Origin: Melioribacteraceae bacterium
GTDB lineage: Bacteria; Bacteroidota; Ignavibacteria; Ignavibacteriales; Melioribacteraceae
Direction: 5' to 3'
Length of the DNA stretch: 17,874 nt
NCBI GenBank assembly: GCA_015486905.1
Contig: WFQV01000375.1
Span: 1 to 17,874 of the forward strand
Positions 7,125 through 14,684 of this stretch are shown one piece after another. The translations under genes and the position numbers were made by a program. The notes under the pieces were generated by a model, which was given only the letters and a program-made list of their open reading frames with translations, was not told the DNA's origin and made no database searches. Positions within the stretch are counted from its first letter, which is position 1. Each line of letters opens with the position of its first letter.

Positions 7125-8429
7125 CTATTTTATTATTTGTTTAATTAACTTTGGCTTTCTAATTTTTCTGTTTTCAATTATTAAAGCATTTAAATATTTT
7201 TCAGCTGCCGTGCTTAGTCCCTTTTTACTTTCGGAGTAAAGTTCCGCTAACACATCCCCTTCTTTAACTTCATCCCCGATTTTTTTACGAATAATTATTC
7301 CTGCTTTGGGGTCAATTACATCCTCCTTGGTTTTTCTACCCGCTCCCAATTCCACAGCAGCCAACCCGATTTGGTAGGTGTCCATTTTTGTTATTCTGCC
7401 TTTTCTCTTAGAACGTAAAATCCTCTTGTATTTTGAAGAGGGGTAATCTTCCGGATGTTCAAGATAGTGAACATCCCCACCTTGCAACTTAACCAACTCC
7501 TTGAACTTTGCAAATGCCGCACCGCTTTCAACGGTTTTACGTGCAATAATTTTCCCCTGTTCAATCGACCTTGCTTTTTTACCGATGAAAATCATTGCCC
7601 CGGCAAGTGTAATCGAAAGTTCGGTTAAATCGTTTTCTATTTCACCTTTTAATGCCAGGAGGGATTCGTAAACCTCCAGCCAGTTGCCGATGTAACTTCC
7701 CAAAGGTTGGTTCATATCGGTAATGAAAGCAACTACTTTTTTGTTGAATGATTTTGCAGTGTTAATTAGGGATTCTGCTAATTTTTTTGCGCTACGGAAA
7801 TCTTTCATAAATGCACCGCTGCCGGTCTTTACGTCCAGCACTAAACCGTCAATCCCTTCGGCAAGTTTTTTACTCATTATGCTGCCGGTAATTAATGGAA
7901 TCGATTCTACCGTTGCCGTAACATCTCGGAGAGCGTAAATCATTTTATCTGCGGGGGCAATGTCTTTAGTTTGTCCGACTAATACCAGTCCGCATTTACG
8001 CAGTGTCTTTTTGTAAGCAGAGATATTTAAATCCGTCCTAAATCCCGGAATTGCTTCCAATTTATCCAAGGTTCCGCCGGTGTGTCCCAAACCTCTGCCT
8101 GAAATCATTGGGACTTTCACACCTGCAGCAGCAACTATAGGAGCTAAGATCAACGAAGTTTTGTCCCCCACTCCGCCGGTTGAATGTTTGTCAATCTTAC
8201 TCCCTTCAATATCAGAGAGGTCAAGAACTTTTCCGCTGTAAAGCATTGCTTCCGTAATGTAGGAGGTTTCTTCCTTATTAAAGCCTGTTAAAAAGCCTGC
8301 CATTAAAAAAGCAGAGAATTGGTAATCGGGGATTAAGCCTTTGGTGTAGCCTTTAATTAAAAATTCAATCTCTTCTTTTGAAAGAGCGTTTCCGTCACGT
8401 TTCTTCTTTAATAATTCTATTGTATTCAT
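7125..8429 (-). CDS. Pyrimidine-nucleoside / thymidine phosphorylase
   Basis: This 434-residue enzyme of the thymidine/pyrimidine-nucleoside phosphorylase family splits pyrimidine (deoxy)nucleosides with phosphate into the base and (deoxy)ribose-1-phosphate in nucleoside salvage. The family signature SGRGLGHTGGTLDKLE is intact at residues 110-125. The phosphate-binding KHSTGGVGDK is at 81-90. The first helical domain and the C-terminal alpha/beta lobe with the DGDVLAELYS-like region (EGDVLAELYSESK) are present. Length matches the family (about 430-440). Whether it is the uridine/thymidine dual enzyme (Pdp) or thymidine-specific (DeoA) cannot be decided by eye, so no symbol is given. The start ATG at 8429 has GGGATG upstream. 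A transposable element begins 79 bases upstream and may have displaced or altered its promoter. The prohibitin gene follows in the same operon. Confidence 0.93.
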   Translation of the reverse strand: MNTIELLKKKRDGNALSKEEIEFLIKGYTKGLIPDYQFSAFLMAGFLTGFNKEETSYITEAMLYSGKVLDLSDIEGSKIDKHSTGGVGDKTSLILAPIVAAAGVKVPMISGRGLGHTGGTLDKLEAIPGFRTDLNISAYKKTLRKCGLVLVGQTKDIAPADKMIYALRDVTATVESIPLITGSIMSKKLAEGIDGLVLDVKTGSGAFMKDFRSAKKLAESLINTAKSFNKKVVAFITDMNQPLGSYIGNWLEVYESLLALKGEIENDLTELSITLAGAMIFIGKKARSIEQGKIIARKTVESGAAFAKFKELVKLQGGDVHYLEHPEDYPSSKYKRILRSKRKGRITKMDTYQIGLAAVELGAGRKTKEDVIDPKAGIIIRKKIGDEVKEGDVLAELYSESKKGLSTAAEKYLNALIIENRKIRKPKLIKQIIK

Positions 8430-8500
8430 TTCATCCCAATTGATTTTATTAAGTGATAGCTAAATATAAAGAATAGGATTGAAAAGAAAAACTCTGAATT

Positions 8501-8508
8501 TACTCTCC
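8501..8508. repeat. Left 8-bp target-site duplication of element B
   Basis: TACTCTCC directly precedes the GGTACAGG end of the element. The same octamer follows the other end at 9133-9140. Confidence 0.88.
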
Positions 8509-9132
8509 GGTACAGGTTTAAAATCTGTGGTAAAAAATAAAAGAAATAAGAAAGAAGAGACTAGAAATAAGAAATAGTTAAACGCGAGACACAAGAGGTA
8601 AGACGAAAGGAATTAGGCTTATTATTGTCAAATCGAGAACTTTACATAAATGGGGATGTTTGGATGAGTGGATGCATGGATGATTGAATTGTCCGCCTTC
8701 CCCCGCATTCTGCGGGATTCGGCGCAACAAGTTAGATGAATTGATGGATGCATGAAGGGAGGGTTGTATTGGTGGATAGTTTTCCCTACCAATTTTAAAA
8801 TTCCCATCTTTCAAGAGGGGTGGCTCCCGACTAATCCCGACTTGTCGGGAGACGGGGTGTTGAAAAATTTGAAATTTTAACTACGCCAAACATTTCGATA
8901 GATTGCTTCACTTACATACCTTCGGCATCGTTTTTGTTTTTCCAAATTTTCTTCTACAAACATTCGATCACTTTGGGGTAGGTTGTTTTTCAAACCTATT
9001 CACCACTTTCCCGAATTCTGCGGTGCGAGGTTCTCAAAATACACCAAGAATCAGCCCTCCCTCCTTAGTAACAAAACGCTCAAAAGGAAAAGACAAGATA
9101 ATTATTTTTGCCACAGAATTTAAACTTGTACC
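8509..9132. mobile_element. MITE-like non-autonomous element, copy B (624 bp)
   Basis: This is the second copy of the element at 1019-1501, in the same orientation. The left end begins GGTACAGGTTTAAAATCTGTGG. The right end, read on the opposite strand, begins GGTACAAGTTTAAATTCTGTGG, so the terminal repeats match better here than in copy A. The exact octamer TACTCTCC flanks both ends. Conserved blocks are 8509-8590, 8845-8971 and 9066-9132. Copy-specific sequence includes a degenerate GGATG-rich stretch (about 8650-8770), palindromes CCCGCATTCTGCGGG (8702-8716) and TCCCGACTTGTCGGGA (8835-8850), and an inserted hairpin TAGGTT/AACCTA (8979-8998) absent from copy A. No transposase is encoded. It separates the phosphorylase gene from the divergent sigma-54 activator operon. 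Confidence 0.85.
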
Positions 9133-9140
9133 TACTCTCC
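9133..9140. repeat. Right 8-bp target-site duplication of element B
   Basis: TACTCTCC is identical to 8501-8508 and starts right after the terminal ...TTGTACC. Confidence 0.88.
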
Positions 9141-9230
9141 GAAATTACTTTACCGAAGTTTCAAATTCAAAGAATAATATTGCAATTATAATTATATTAG
9201 TAAACTTTAATTTTAGAAAGAAAACAATTT

Positions 9231-10334
9231 ATGACCGTAGAAGAGTTCAAAAAGAAATTCGGAATTATCGGAAGGTCGAAACAAATCAATGACCTTGTTG
9301 ATATTGTAATGCAAGTTGCAAAATCCGATATTTCAATACTTGTTTACGGTGAAAGCGGAGTGGGTAAGGAAGTTTTTGCCCGTGCCATTCACGGTTATTC
9401 ACACCGTTCGAACAAACCGCTTGTAAGTGTAAACTGCGGCGCAATTCCGGAAGGTATTCTGGAAAGCGAGCTCTTCGGTCACAAAAAGGGAGCATTTACA
9501 GGTGCAATAGACAATCGCAAAGGCTACTTTGAAATTGCCGACGGCGGAACTTTATTCTTAGATGAAATAGCCGAAATGCCTTTAACCACTCAAGTGAAAC
9601 TCTTGCGTGTACTGGAGACGAAGGAGTTTATGAGAATAGGCGGCGAGACGGTTACGAGGGTTGACGTTAGGATAATTGCTGCAACGAACAAAGATTTACA
9701 AAAAGAGGTTGACGCCAAACATTTCCGGCAGGACCTTTATTTCAGGCTTAAAGCCGTCACTTTAACAATCCCCCCTTTGCGGCAGAGACGGGAAGATATT
9801 CCCGAATTGGCTTACAATTTCTTAGAACAATATTCACATACAAACAGAATTGAAATGCCTCGGATAACCCGTGAGGCACTCGAACTGCTTGTTAATTACA
9901 ATTGGCCCGGAAATATCCGCGAGCTTAAAAATACTGTCGAATCAGCCGCGGCTCTTTCCAAATCGGGAGTAATCGACGAAAGTATTTTGAAAACCTTATT
10001 AAATATTAACGAAGAAAAGTTCCCGCGAAACCTTCCGGTAGCATTGGGGAAAAAGCCGGAGAGCCTGGATTTGGAAATGATTTTAGGTGCGTTAATTGAA
10101 ATTAAAAAAGATTTGGTCGAACTTAAAAATTTAGCTTATCAAGCATCCTCCGGCGGCAATGGCGTTTCCTTACAATCTCAAACTAACGAAATTAAAACGA
10201 TGAAGGAATTGGAAAGGGACGCAATATTAAATGCTTTGAATAAAAGCAAATGGAATAAGAAAAAAGCATCAAGGATGTTAGCAATCAGCGAAAGAACTCT
10301 TTACAGAAAATTAAAAGAATATGGCATTCAATAA
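9231..10334 (+). CDS. Sigma-54-dependent transcriptional activator lacking a sensory domain
   Basis: This 367-residue enhancer-binding protein would remodel RNA polymerase carrying sigma-54 (RpoN) to open promoters. The AAA+ domain begins almost at the N-terminus. Walker A GESGVGKE is at 40-47, the sigma-54-contacting GAFTGA loop at 87-92, Walker B in GGTLFLDEIAEMP near 105-117, then the arginine-finger region FRQDLYFRLK and YNWPGNIRELKN. A linker of roughly 60-70 residues leads to a C-terminal Fis-type helix-turn-helix (about 333-367, ending KKASRMLAISERTLYRKLKEYG). No receiver, GAF or PAS domain precedes the AAA+ module, so activity is either constitutive or controlled by an unseen partner. 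The ATG at 9231 follows AGAAAG. The gene overlaps the lptE-like gene by 14 bases and heads a seven-gene run. Confidence 0.93.
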   Translation: MTVEEFKKKFGIIGRSKQINDLVDIVMQVAKSDISILVYGESGVGKEVFARAIHGYSHRSNKPLVSVNCGAIPEGILESELFGHKKGAFTGAIDNRKGYFEIADGGTLFLDEIAEMPLTTQVKLLRVLETKEFMRIGGETVTRVDVRIIAATNKDLQKEVDAKHFRQDLYFRLKAVTLTIPPLRQRREDIPELAYNFLEQYSHTNRIEMPRITREALELLVNYNWPGNIRELKNTVESAAALSKSGVIDESILKTLLNINEEKFPRNLPVALGKKPESLDLEMILGALIEIKKDLVELKNLAYQASSGGNGVSLQSQTNEIKTMKELERDAILNALNKSKWNKKKASRMLAISERTLYRKLKEYGIQ

Positions 10335-10830
10335 AAAAATAAATACGGCAATTTTATTTCTGACCTTTCTTGTCGCCGGGTGTCATTACTCGTTTACAGG
10401 TGCATCCGTCCCCCCGCATTTAAAAACCATCGCCATTCCGATATTCCGAGACCAAAGCGGTTCGGGGGAACCTACGCTAAGGAATGATTTTACAAATCAA
10501 CTGATTCAAAAATTTATTGATGATAATTCACTGCAGGTTACGGACAAATCGAATGCGAATGCTTTGTTAGAATGTACGATTATTTCTCTGCGGGACGCTC
10601 CGGCAATAATTTCCGGCGGCGAACAAGTTTCAACTCGGAGAGTAACAATTACCGTCCGTGCGGTTTACAAAGATTTGGTAAAAAGAAAAACAGTGTTCAG
10701 TAAAACGTTCTCTAATTTCGGGGATTACAAAACGGAAGGAGACATTCCTTCGTTGAGAGAACAGGCAATTCAAAAAGCCGTGGATTTAATCACGGATGAT
10801 ATTCTCCTAGCTGTTGTGTCTAATTGGTAA
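10321..10830 (+). CDS. lptE: LptE-like LPS-assembly lipoprotein
   Basis: This 169-residue outer-membrane lipoprotein has the features of LptE, the plug partner of LptD in inserting lipopolysaccharide into the outer leaflet. The signal peptide ends in lipobox LVAGC, with the lipidated cysteine at C21. The mature part starts HYSFTGASVPPHLKTIAIP, then IFRDQSG and LRNDFTNQLIQKFIDD. This is the typical opening of LptE-like proteins in this phylum group and precedes repeated beta strands (RRVTITVRAVYKDL). Assignment rests on this N-terminal pattern and length, since LptE sequences are poorly conserved. The ATG at 10321 lies inside the end of the activator gene (14-base overlap), implying translational coupling. 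The next gene, a GT2 glycosyltransferase, starts 15 bases after the stop. Confidence 0.8.
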   Translation: MAFNKKINTAILFLTFLVAGCHYSFTGASVPPHLKTIAIPIFRDQSGSGEPTLRNDFTNQLIQKFIDDNSLQVTDKSNANALLECTIISLRDAPAIISGGEQVSTRRVTITVRAVYKDLVKRKTVFSKTFSNFGDYKTEGDIPSLREQAIQKAVDLITDDILLAVVSNW

Positions 10831-10845
10831 AAGGAAGATGGGGTT

Positions 10846-12315
10846 ATGGCATTTGACGAAATTATCTTGATTGTTTACATCATTTCTTTGACCGTGTTGC
10901 TTATTTTTGCAAGCCACGGTTTTGTGATGCTTTATTATCACAGGAAATACGGAATTAAACCGCCGAAGGAAATAAAAGATTTTACTCCTGTTGACGTGGT
11001 AACAATTCAACTACCTATTTACAACGAATATTACGTTGCGGAAAGACTAATAGACAAAGTTTGTGAAATAGATTACCCTCGCGAACTCCTTGAAATTCAA
11101 GTCCTTGACGATTCCACAGACGAGACGGTTGGATTAATTAAACGCCTTGTGAAGGAAAAGCGTGCGAAAGGGTTCGACATTAAACACATACACCGGGAGA
11201 ACAGAAAAGGATTTAAAGCCGGTGCATTGAAAGAAGGACTTAAAAGTGCACGCGGAAAATTCATTGCAATCTTTGACGCCGATTTTTTACCGAAGAAAGA
11301 TTTCCTTAAAAAGACTCTGCCTCACTTCTTCTCTCCTGAAATCGGTTTGGTTCAAACCCGCTGGGAACATCTGAACGAAGATTATTCCCTTCTTACTAAA
11401 ATTCAAGCTCTTGCTCTGAACGGACATTTTGTAATCGAGCAGACCGTCAGAAATCAATCCGGCTTTTTTATTAACTTCAACGGAACTGGCGGTGTTTGGA
11501 AAAAAGAATGTATTGAAGACGCGGGTAACTGGCACGACGATACATTAACGGAAGATTTGGATTTAAGCTACCGCGCACAAATGAAAGGCTGGAAGTTTGT
11601 TTACCTCCGCGATTTTACCACACCCGCAGAACTCCCCGCAGAGATGAACGCTTTAAAAGCACAACAGTACCGCTGGACGAAAGGTGCAATTGAAACTGCA
11701 AAAAAATTACTTCCCACAGTTTGGAAAGAAAAACTGCCTTTACGCGTTAAACTTCAAGCTACTTTCCATTTGACAAACAACCTTGTTTTTCCCTTTATTC
11801 TGCTCGCGGGAATTTTAAACGTCCCCTTAATTTTCATTAAAAATAGCGGTCCGTGGGATATGTTCTTTAATTTTATGTCTGTTTTTATCGTTGCTTTCAT
11901 CAGCTCTTTTATGTTTTACCTTTACGCTCAAAAAGATATTTACCCCGACTGGGAAAAGCGTATTGCGCTTTTCCCCGTTTTTATGGCTGGTAGCATGGGA
12001 CTTGCCGTAAATAATACCAAAGCGGTTTTTGAGGGTTTCTTCGGGCGTAAAAGCGAATTTGTAAGAACACCGAAATTTAAAATCGAAAGCAAAAAGGATT
12101 CTATTTTCCACAACAAATACATTAAGTCCATTAAACCCGATTCCTCTGCTTTTGTGGAACTTATTCTTGCGTTCTATTGCTTAGTTGGAGTACTTGCATC
12201 TCTCTATTTTTTGGAGCTTGCATCATTACCTTTCAATCTGATGTTCTTCTTCGGCTTTGCTTCAATATCCTATCTTTCCCTTAAGCAGGCAATTAAATCA
12301 CCTAAGAATAATTAA
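10846..12315 (+). CDS. Membrane glycosyltransferase family 2, cellulose-synthase-like
   Basis: This 489-residue processive-type GT2 enzyme sits in the inner membrane. One N-terminal transmembrane segment (about 5-32) precedes the cytoplasmic GT-A domain. The nucleotide-sugar motifs are visible: D88-D89 in VLDDS, DAD at 144-146, the catalytic-base TED at 235-237 and QQYRW at 273-277. Several C-terminal membrane segments follow (about 306-332, 340-364, then two after residue 435). There is no PilZ domain, so it is not a full BcsA. The D, DAD, TED, QxxRW set and overall layout resemble CslA/mannan-synthase-like or ceramide-glucosyltransferase-like enzymes, but the sugar and product cannot be told. 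Its place after the lptE-like gene suggests surface glycan or glycolipid synthesis. The start has GGAAG upstream. Confidence 0.92.
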   Translation: MAFDEIILIVYIISLTVLLIFASHGFVMLYYHRKYGIKPPKEIKDFTPVDVVTIQLPIYNEYYVAERLIDKVCEIDYPRELLEIQVLDDSTDETVGLIKRLVKEKRAKGFDIKHIHRENRKGFKAGALKEGLKSARGKFIAIFDADFLPKKDFLKKTLPHFFSPEIGLVQTRWEHLNEDYSLLTKIQALALNGHFVIEQTVRNQSGFFINFNGTGGVWKKECIEDAGNWHDDTLTEDLDLSYRAQMKGWKFVYLRDFTTPAELPAEMNALKAQQYRWTKGAIETAKKLLPTVWKEKLPLRVKLQATFHLTNNLVFPFILLAGILNVPLIFIKNSGPWDMFFNFMSVFIVAFISSFMFYLYAQKDIYPDWEKRIALFPVFMAGSMGLAVNNTKAVFEGFFGRKSEFVRTPKFKIESKKDSIFHNKYIKSIKPDSSAFVELILAFYCLVGVLASLYFLELASLPFNLMFFFGFASISYLSLKQAIKSPKNN

Positions 12316-12326
12316 GAGGCTTTAAA

Positions 12327-13025
12327 ATGTCCGATTCGGAGTTTAAAAATATTTCTCTTCTTTACGAATTCGACAGCCGTTCCCCTCTTTTCGCAAGGAT
12401 TGCTTACGAAAGAATGAAGGAAGGGAATCTTAAGGATGCCGAGGAAATTCTTACAAACGGCTTGGAATTTTTCCCACATTACCCAACTCCTTACTTTTTA
12501 CTTAGTGAAGTTAAAACTCGGCTGGACAAAACAGAAGAGGCAGAAACATTATTGCAAAAAGGGAACATCCTTTTGGGCGATAAAAAAACGTTTGAATTTT
12601 ATTCGGAAAAAATAGCAGGGCTCAAAAGTAAATTGAAAGATTTCGAAACTCCGCGAAGCACCGAACTTTCAAGTGCCGAAGCAGAGGAAACCGAAATAGC
12701 AGAAAATAAAAACGAACAAGAAACGCCAATTGAAGAAAGATTGGATGAACTTGCCCAACAGCTTGAAAATGCACAAATTCCCGAAAGTGTGAAAGAGGAA
12801 ACTCAAATAAACGAGGAAGGTGGAATTATTTCAGGGGAAGATACCTCTCCCCCAAATTTGGAGATTGTTTCCGAAACCTTAGGAATGATTTTGGAATCAC
12901 AAAACAAGTTCAAAGAAGCCTTGGATGTTTACCAAAAATTAATTGAACTTGAACCGGACAAGAAAGAATTTTACGAAACAAAAATCCAAGAACTCTCCGA
13001 ACGTATTTCCGAAGAGAATGAATGA
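12327..13025 (+). CDS. Tetratricopeptide-repeat protein, function unknown
   Basis: This 232-residue soluble protein has no signal peptide. TPR-like helix pairs are visible near both ends: about residues 20-85 (IAYERMKEGNLKDAEEILTN and the following helices) and about 180-215 (LGMILESQNKFKEALDVYQK, then LIELEPDKKEFYETK). The middle, about residues 108-178, is strongly acidic, rich in E with S and T, and probably disordered, linking the two repeat groups. Proteins like this usually act as adaptors, and no enzymatic motif is seen. It starts 11 bases after the GT2 gene, with AAGAGG as ribosome site, and its end overlaps the DNA glycosylase gene by 8 bases. A role assisting the envelope enzymes of the run is only a guess from position. 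Confidence 0.8.
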   Translation: MSDSEFKNISLLYEFDSRSPLFARIAYERMKEGNLKDAEEILTNGLEFFPHYPTPYFLLSEVKTRLDKTEEAETLLQKGNILLGDKKTFEFYSEKIAGLKSKLKDFETPRSTELSSAEAEETEIAENKNEQETPIEERLDELAQQLENAQIPESVKEETQINEEGGIISGEDTSPPNLEIVSETLGMILESQNKFKEALDVYQKLIELEPDKKEFYETKIQELSERISEENE

Positions 13026-13659
13026 CTTTGAGCTTACAACCGACAATGGTAAAACGCTAAAGCTGATTAAACTTAAACCTGCTTTTTATCTGCGGAATGC
13101 AACAACCGTGGCAAAAGCTCTACTCGGCAAAATTTTTGTGAGAAAAATAAACGGTGAGATTTTTGCCGCGCGAATAACCGAAACGGAGGCTTACGACGGC
13201 AGGACAGACCCTGCGGCTCATTCGTTTATCGGCAAAACAAAAAGGAACGCAACAATGTTTGAGTCAGGCGGACTACTTTACGTTTATTTTATTTACGGAA
13301 TGTATTACTGTGCTAATGTAGTAACCGGCGCCGCGGGGGAAGGCTCCGCAGCACTGCTGCGTTCGATGGAACCCCTTAAAGGAATCGAACAAATGGCGTT
13401 TAACCGTTTCAAAAAAAGAGAAGTTTCACGTACGGAGATAAAGTCTTTGTTAAACGGTCCAGGAAAACTTTGCCAAGCTCTTAATTTAACTAAAAAGGAA
13501 AACGGATTAAATCTTAACGGCGAAGAAATTTTTATTTGCCGGGAAAAAAGACCGCGCAAATTTGAAATAGTTGAAACCTCACGAATAGGAATAAACAGAG
13601 GGACCGAGCTCGATTGGAGGTTTTACATTAAAGATTCGGGGTTCATTTCCAAGCCGTGA
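13018..13659 (+). CDS. 3-methyladenine DNA glycosylase (AAG/MPG family)
   Basis: This 213-residue monofunctional base-excision repair enzyme removes alkylated and deaminated purines (3-methyladenine, hypoxanthine, ethenoadenine) from DNA. The start chosen is the ATG at 13018, which overlaps the end of the TPR gene by 8 bases; upstream in-frame codons belong to that gene. Family landmarks are clear: RITETEAYDG with E57 and Y59, matching catalytic E125 and base-contacting Y127 of human AAG; AAHSF; then YVYFIYGMYYCAN with Y93 and Y96, matching Y159 and the intercalating Y162; then LLRSMEPL and NGPGKLCQAL. All key residues are kept. A DNA repair gene inside a glycosyltransferase run is functionally out of place, but coupling to the GT9 gene by a 4-base overlap shows it is an integral operon member. 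Confidence 0.94.
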   Translation: MNDFELTTDNGKTLKLIKLKPAFYLRNATTVAKALLGKIFVRKINGEIFAARITETEAYDGRTDPAAHSFIGKTKRNATMFESGGLLYVYFIYGMYYCANVVTGAAGEGSAALLRSMEPLKGIEQMAFNRFKKREVSRTEIKSLLNGPGKLCQALNLTKKENGLNLNGEEIFICREKRPRKFEIVETSRIGINRGTELDWRFYIKDSGFISKP

Positions 13660-14684
13660 AAGAGCCACAAAAAATATTGATTGTAAGAACCGATAGAATC
13701 GGCGACGTTGTGCTTACGCTTCCTTTGGCAGAAATAATTAAAAGACATCTGCCCCACCCACAAATTGCTTTTTTACTCAGGGATTACACAAGTCCGTTGG
13801 CACAAGGCAATCCTTTTATTGACGAAATAATTACTCTGCCGGAAAAGAACGGTGAAATTTCATTTTCGAAAGCGCTGCCGGTACTGAAGAGAAAAAAGTT
13901 CGATGCGGCGTTAATTGTTTCACCAAAATTTAAGATTGCTTCTTTAATATTTCTCGCCGGCATTGAAATGAGGATTGGAACCGGCTACCGCTGGTATTCT
14001 TTCCTATTTAACAAAAAAATTTACGAACACCGCCGCAGGGGGGACAAACACGAATTAGAATACAATGTAAAAATGCTCGAAGCACTTGGAATTGAGGAGA
14101 CCGTTTCCAAAGAGAGTGTTGTATTTAATGTACACCCTAACGCCGAAAGTAAACGGAAGGTTAGGAAAATTCTAAAATCGAAGGGCTGGGATGAGAATTT
14201 AAAAACCGTTATTATTCATCCGGGAAGTGGGAAAAGCGCTGTGGATTTGCCTCTTTACAAATTTAAAAATCTGATTTCCCTTTTGGCACGTGAATTGAAA
14301 GTCAACTTAATATTAACAGGAAACGGAAAAGAGAAGAAAATGTGCAATGATTTAATGGCTTCGGACAATGTAATAAACACTGCAGGAAAGTTCACACTAA
14401 AAGAATTAATCGGTTTGATTTCACTCTCCGACTTGCTGGTTGCCAATTCCACGGGGCCTATTCACATTGCTGCAGCGCTTGGAAAGAAAACAATCGGCTT
14501 TTATCCTAATGTTAACGAATGTTCTCCACGTAGATGGGGACCTTACTCAACAAACTCTTTTGTCTTTGTCCCGGAAACCGACTGTGTTTCGTGTGAACCA
14601 AGAAGTGTGAATGAGAAAAATTGCATGGAATCTATTCCGGTTGAAAAAGTAGCTTTGAAAATTAAGGAAATGCTAAATGGTTAA
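13656..14684 (+). CDS. Glycosyltransferase family 9 (heptosyltransferase-like)
   Basis: This 342-residue GT-B enzyme of family GT9 includes the ADP-heptose:LPS heptosyltransferases. The N-terminal motif ILIVRTDRIGDVVLTLP is at 7-23. The central IIHPGSGKSAVDLPL is at 186-200. The C-terminal donor site NSTGPIHIAAALGKKTIGFYP is at 264-284. Near the C-terminus three cysteines (C310, C313, C323) form a C-x2-C-x9-C pattern, a cysteine arrangement also seen in related GT9 proteins and possibly structural. The start is a GTG at 13656 overlapping the preceding stop as GTGA, typical of translational coupling. It likely works at the cytoplasmic face of the inner membrane on lipid A-core or another surface glycan. 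Which sugar is transferred cannot be decided. The next gene overlaps its end by 8 bases. Confidence 0.92.
   Translation: MKEPQKILIVRTDRIGDVVLTLPLAEIIKRHLPHPQIAFLLRDYTSPLAQGNPFIDEIITLPEKNGEISFSKALPVLKRKKFDAALIVSPKFKIASLIFLAGIEMRIGTGYRWYSFLFNKKIYEHRRRGDKHELEYNVKMLEALGIEETVSKESVVFNVHPNAESKRKVRKILKSKGWDENLKTVIIHPGSGKSAVDLPLYKFKNLISLLARELKVNLILTGNGKEKKMCNDLMASDNVINTAGKFTLKELIGLISLSDLLVANSTGPIHIAAALGKKTIGFYPNVNECSPRRWGPYSTNSFVFVPETDCVSCEPRSVNEKNCMESIPVEKVALKIKEMLNG

Noticed and set aside
8578..8814. Minus-strand open frame of 78 codons rich in His, Ser and Pro
   Set aside because: It lies wholly inside element B and translates the GGATG-rich low-complexity stretch; copy A has no counterpart and there is no ribosome site.
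1019..9132. Composite transposon: two element copies flanking 1502-8508
   Set aside because: Each copy has its own distinct target duplication on both sides, so they are independent insertions, and the genes between are ordinary chromosomal genes.
8903..9292. Plus-strand open frame of 129 codons crossing the right end of element B
   Set aside because: It crosses the transposon border and runs into the start of the sigma-54 activator in another frame; composition is not protein-like.
14284..14300. TGGCACGTGAATTGAAA, resembling a sigma-54 -24/-12 promoter
   Set aside because: It is inside the GT9 coding region, the -12 GC is missing, and no gene start follows at a sensible distance.
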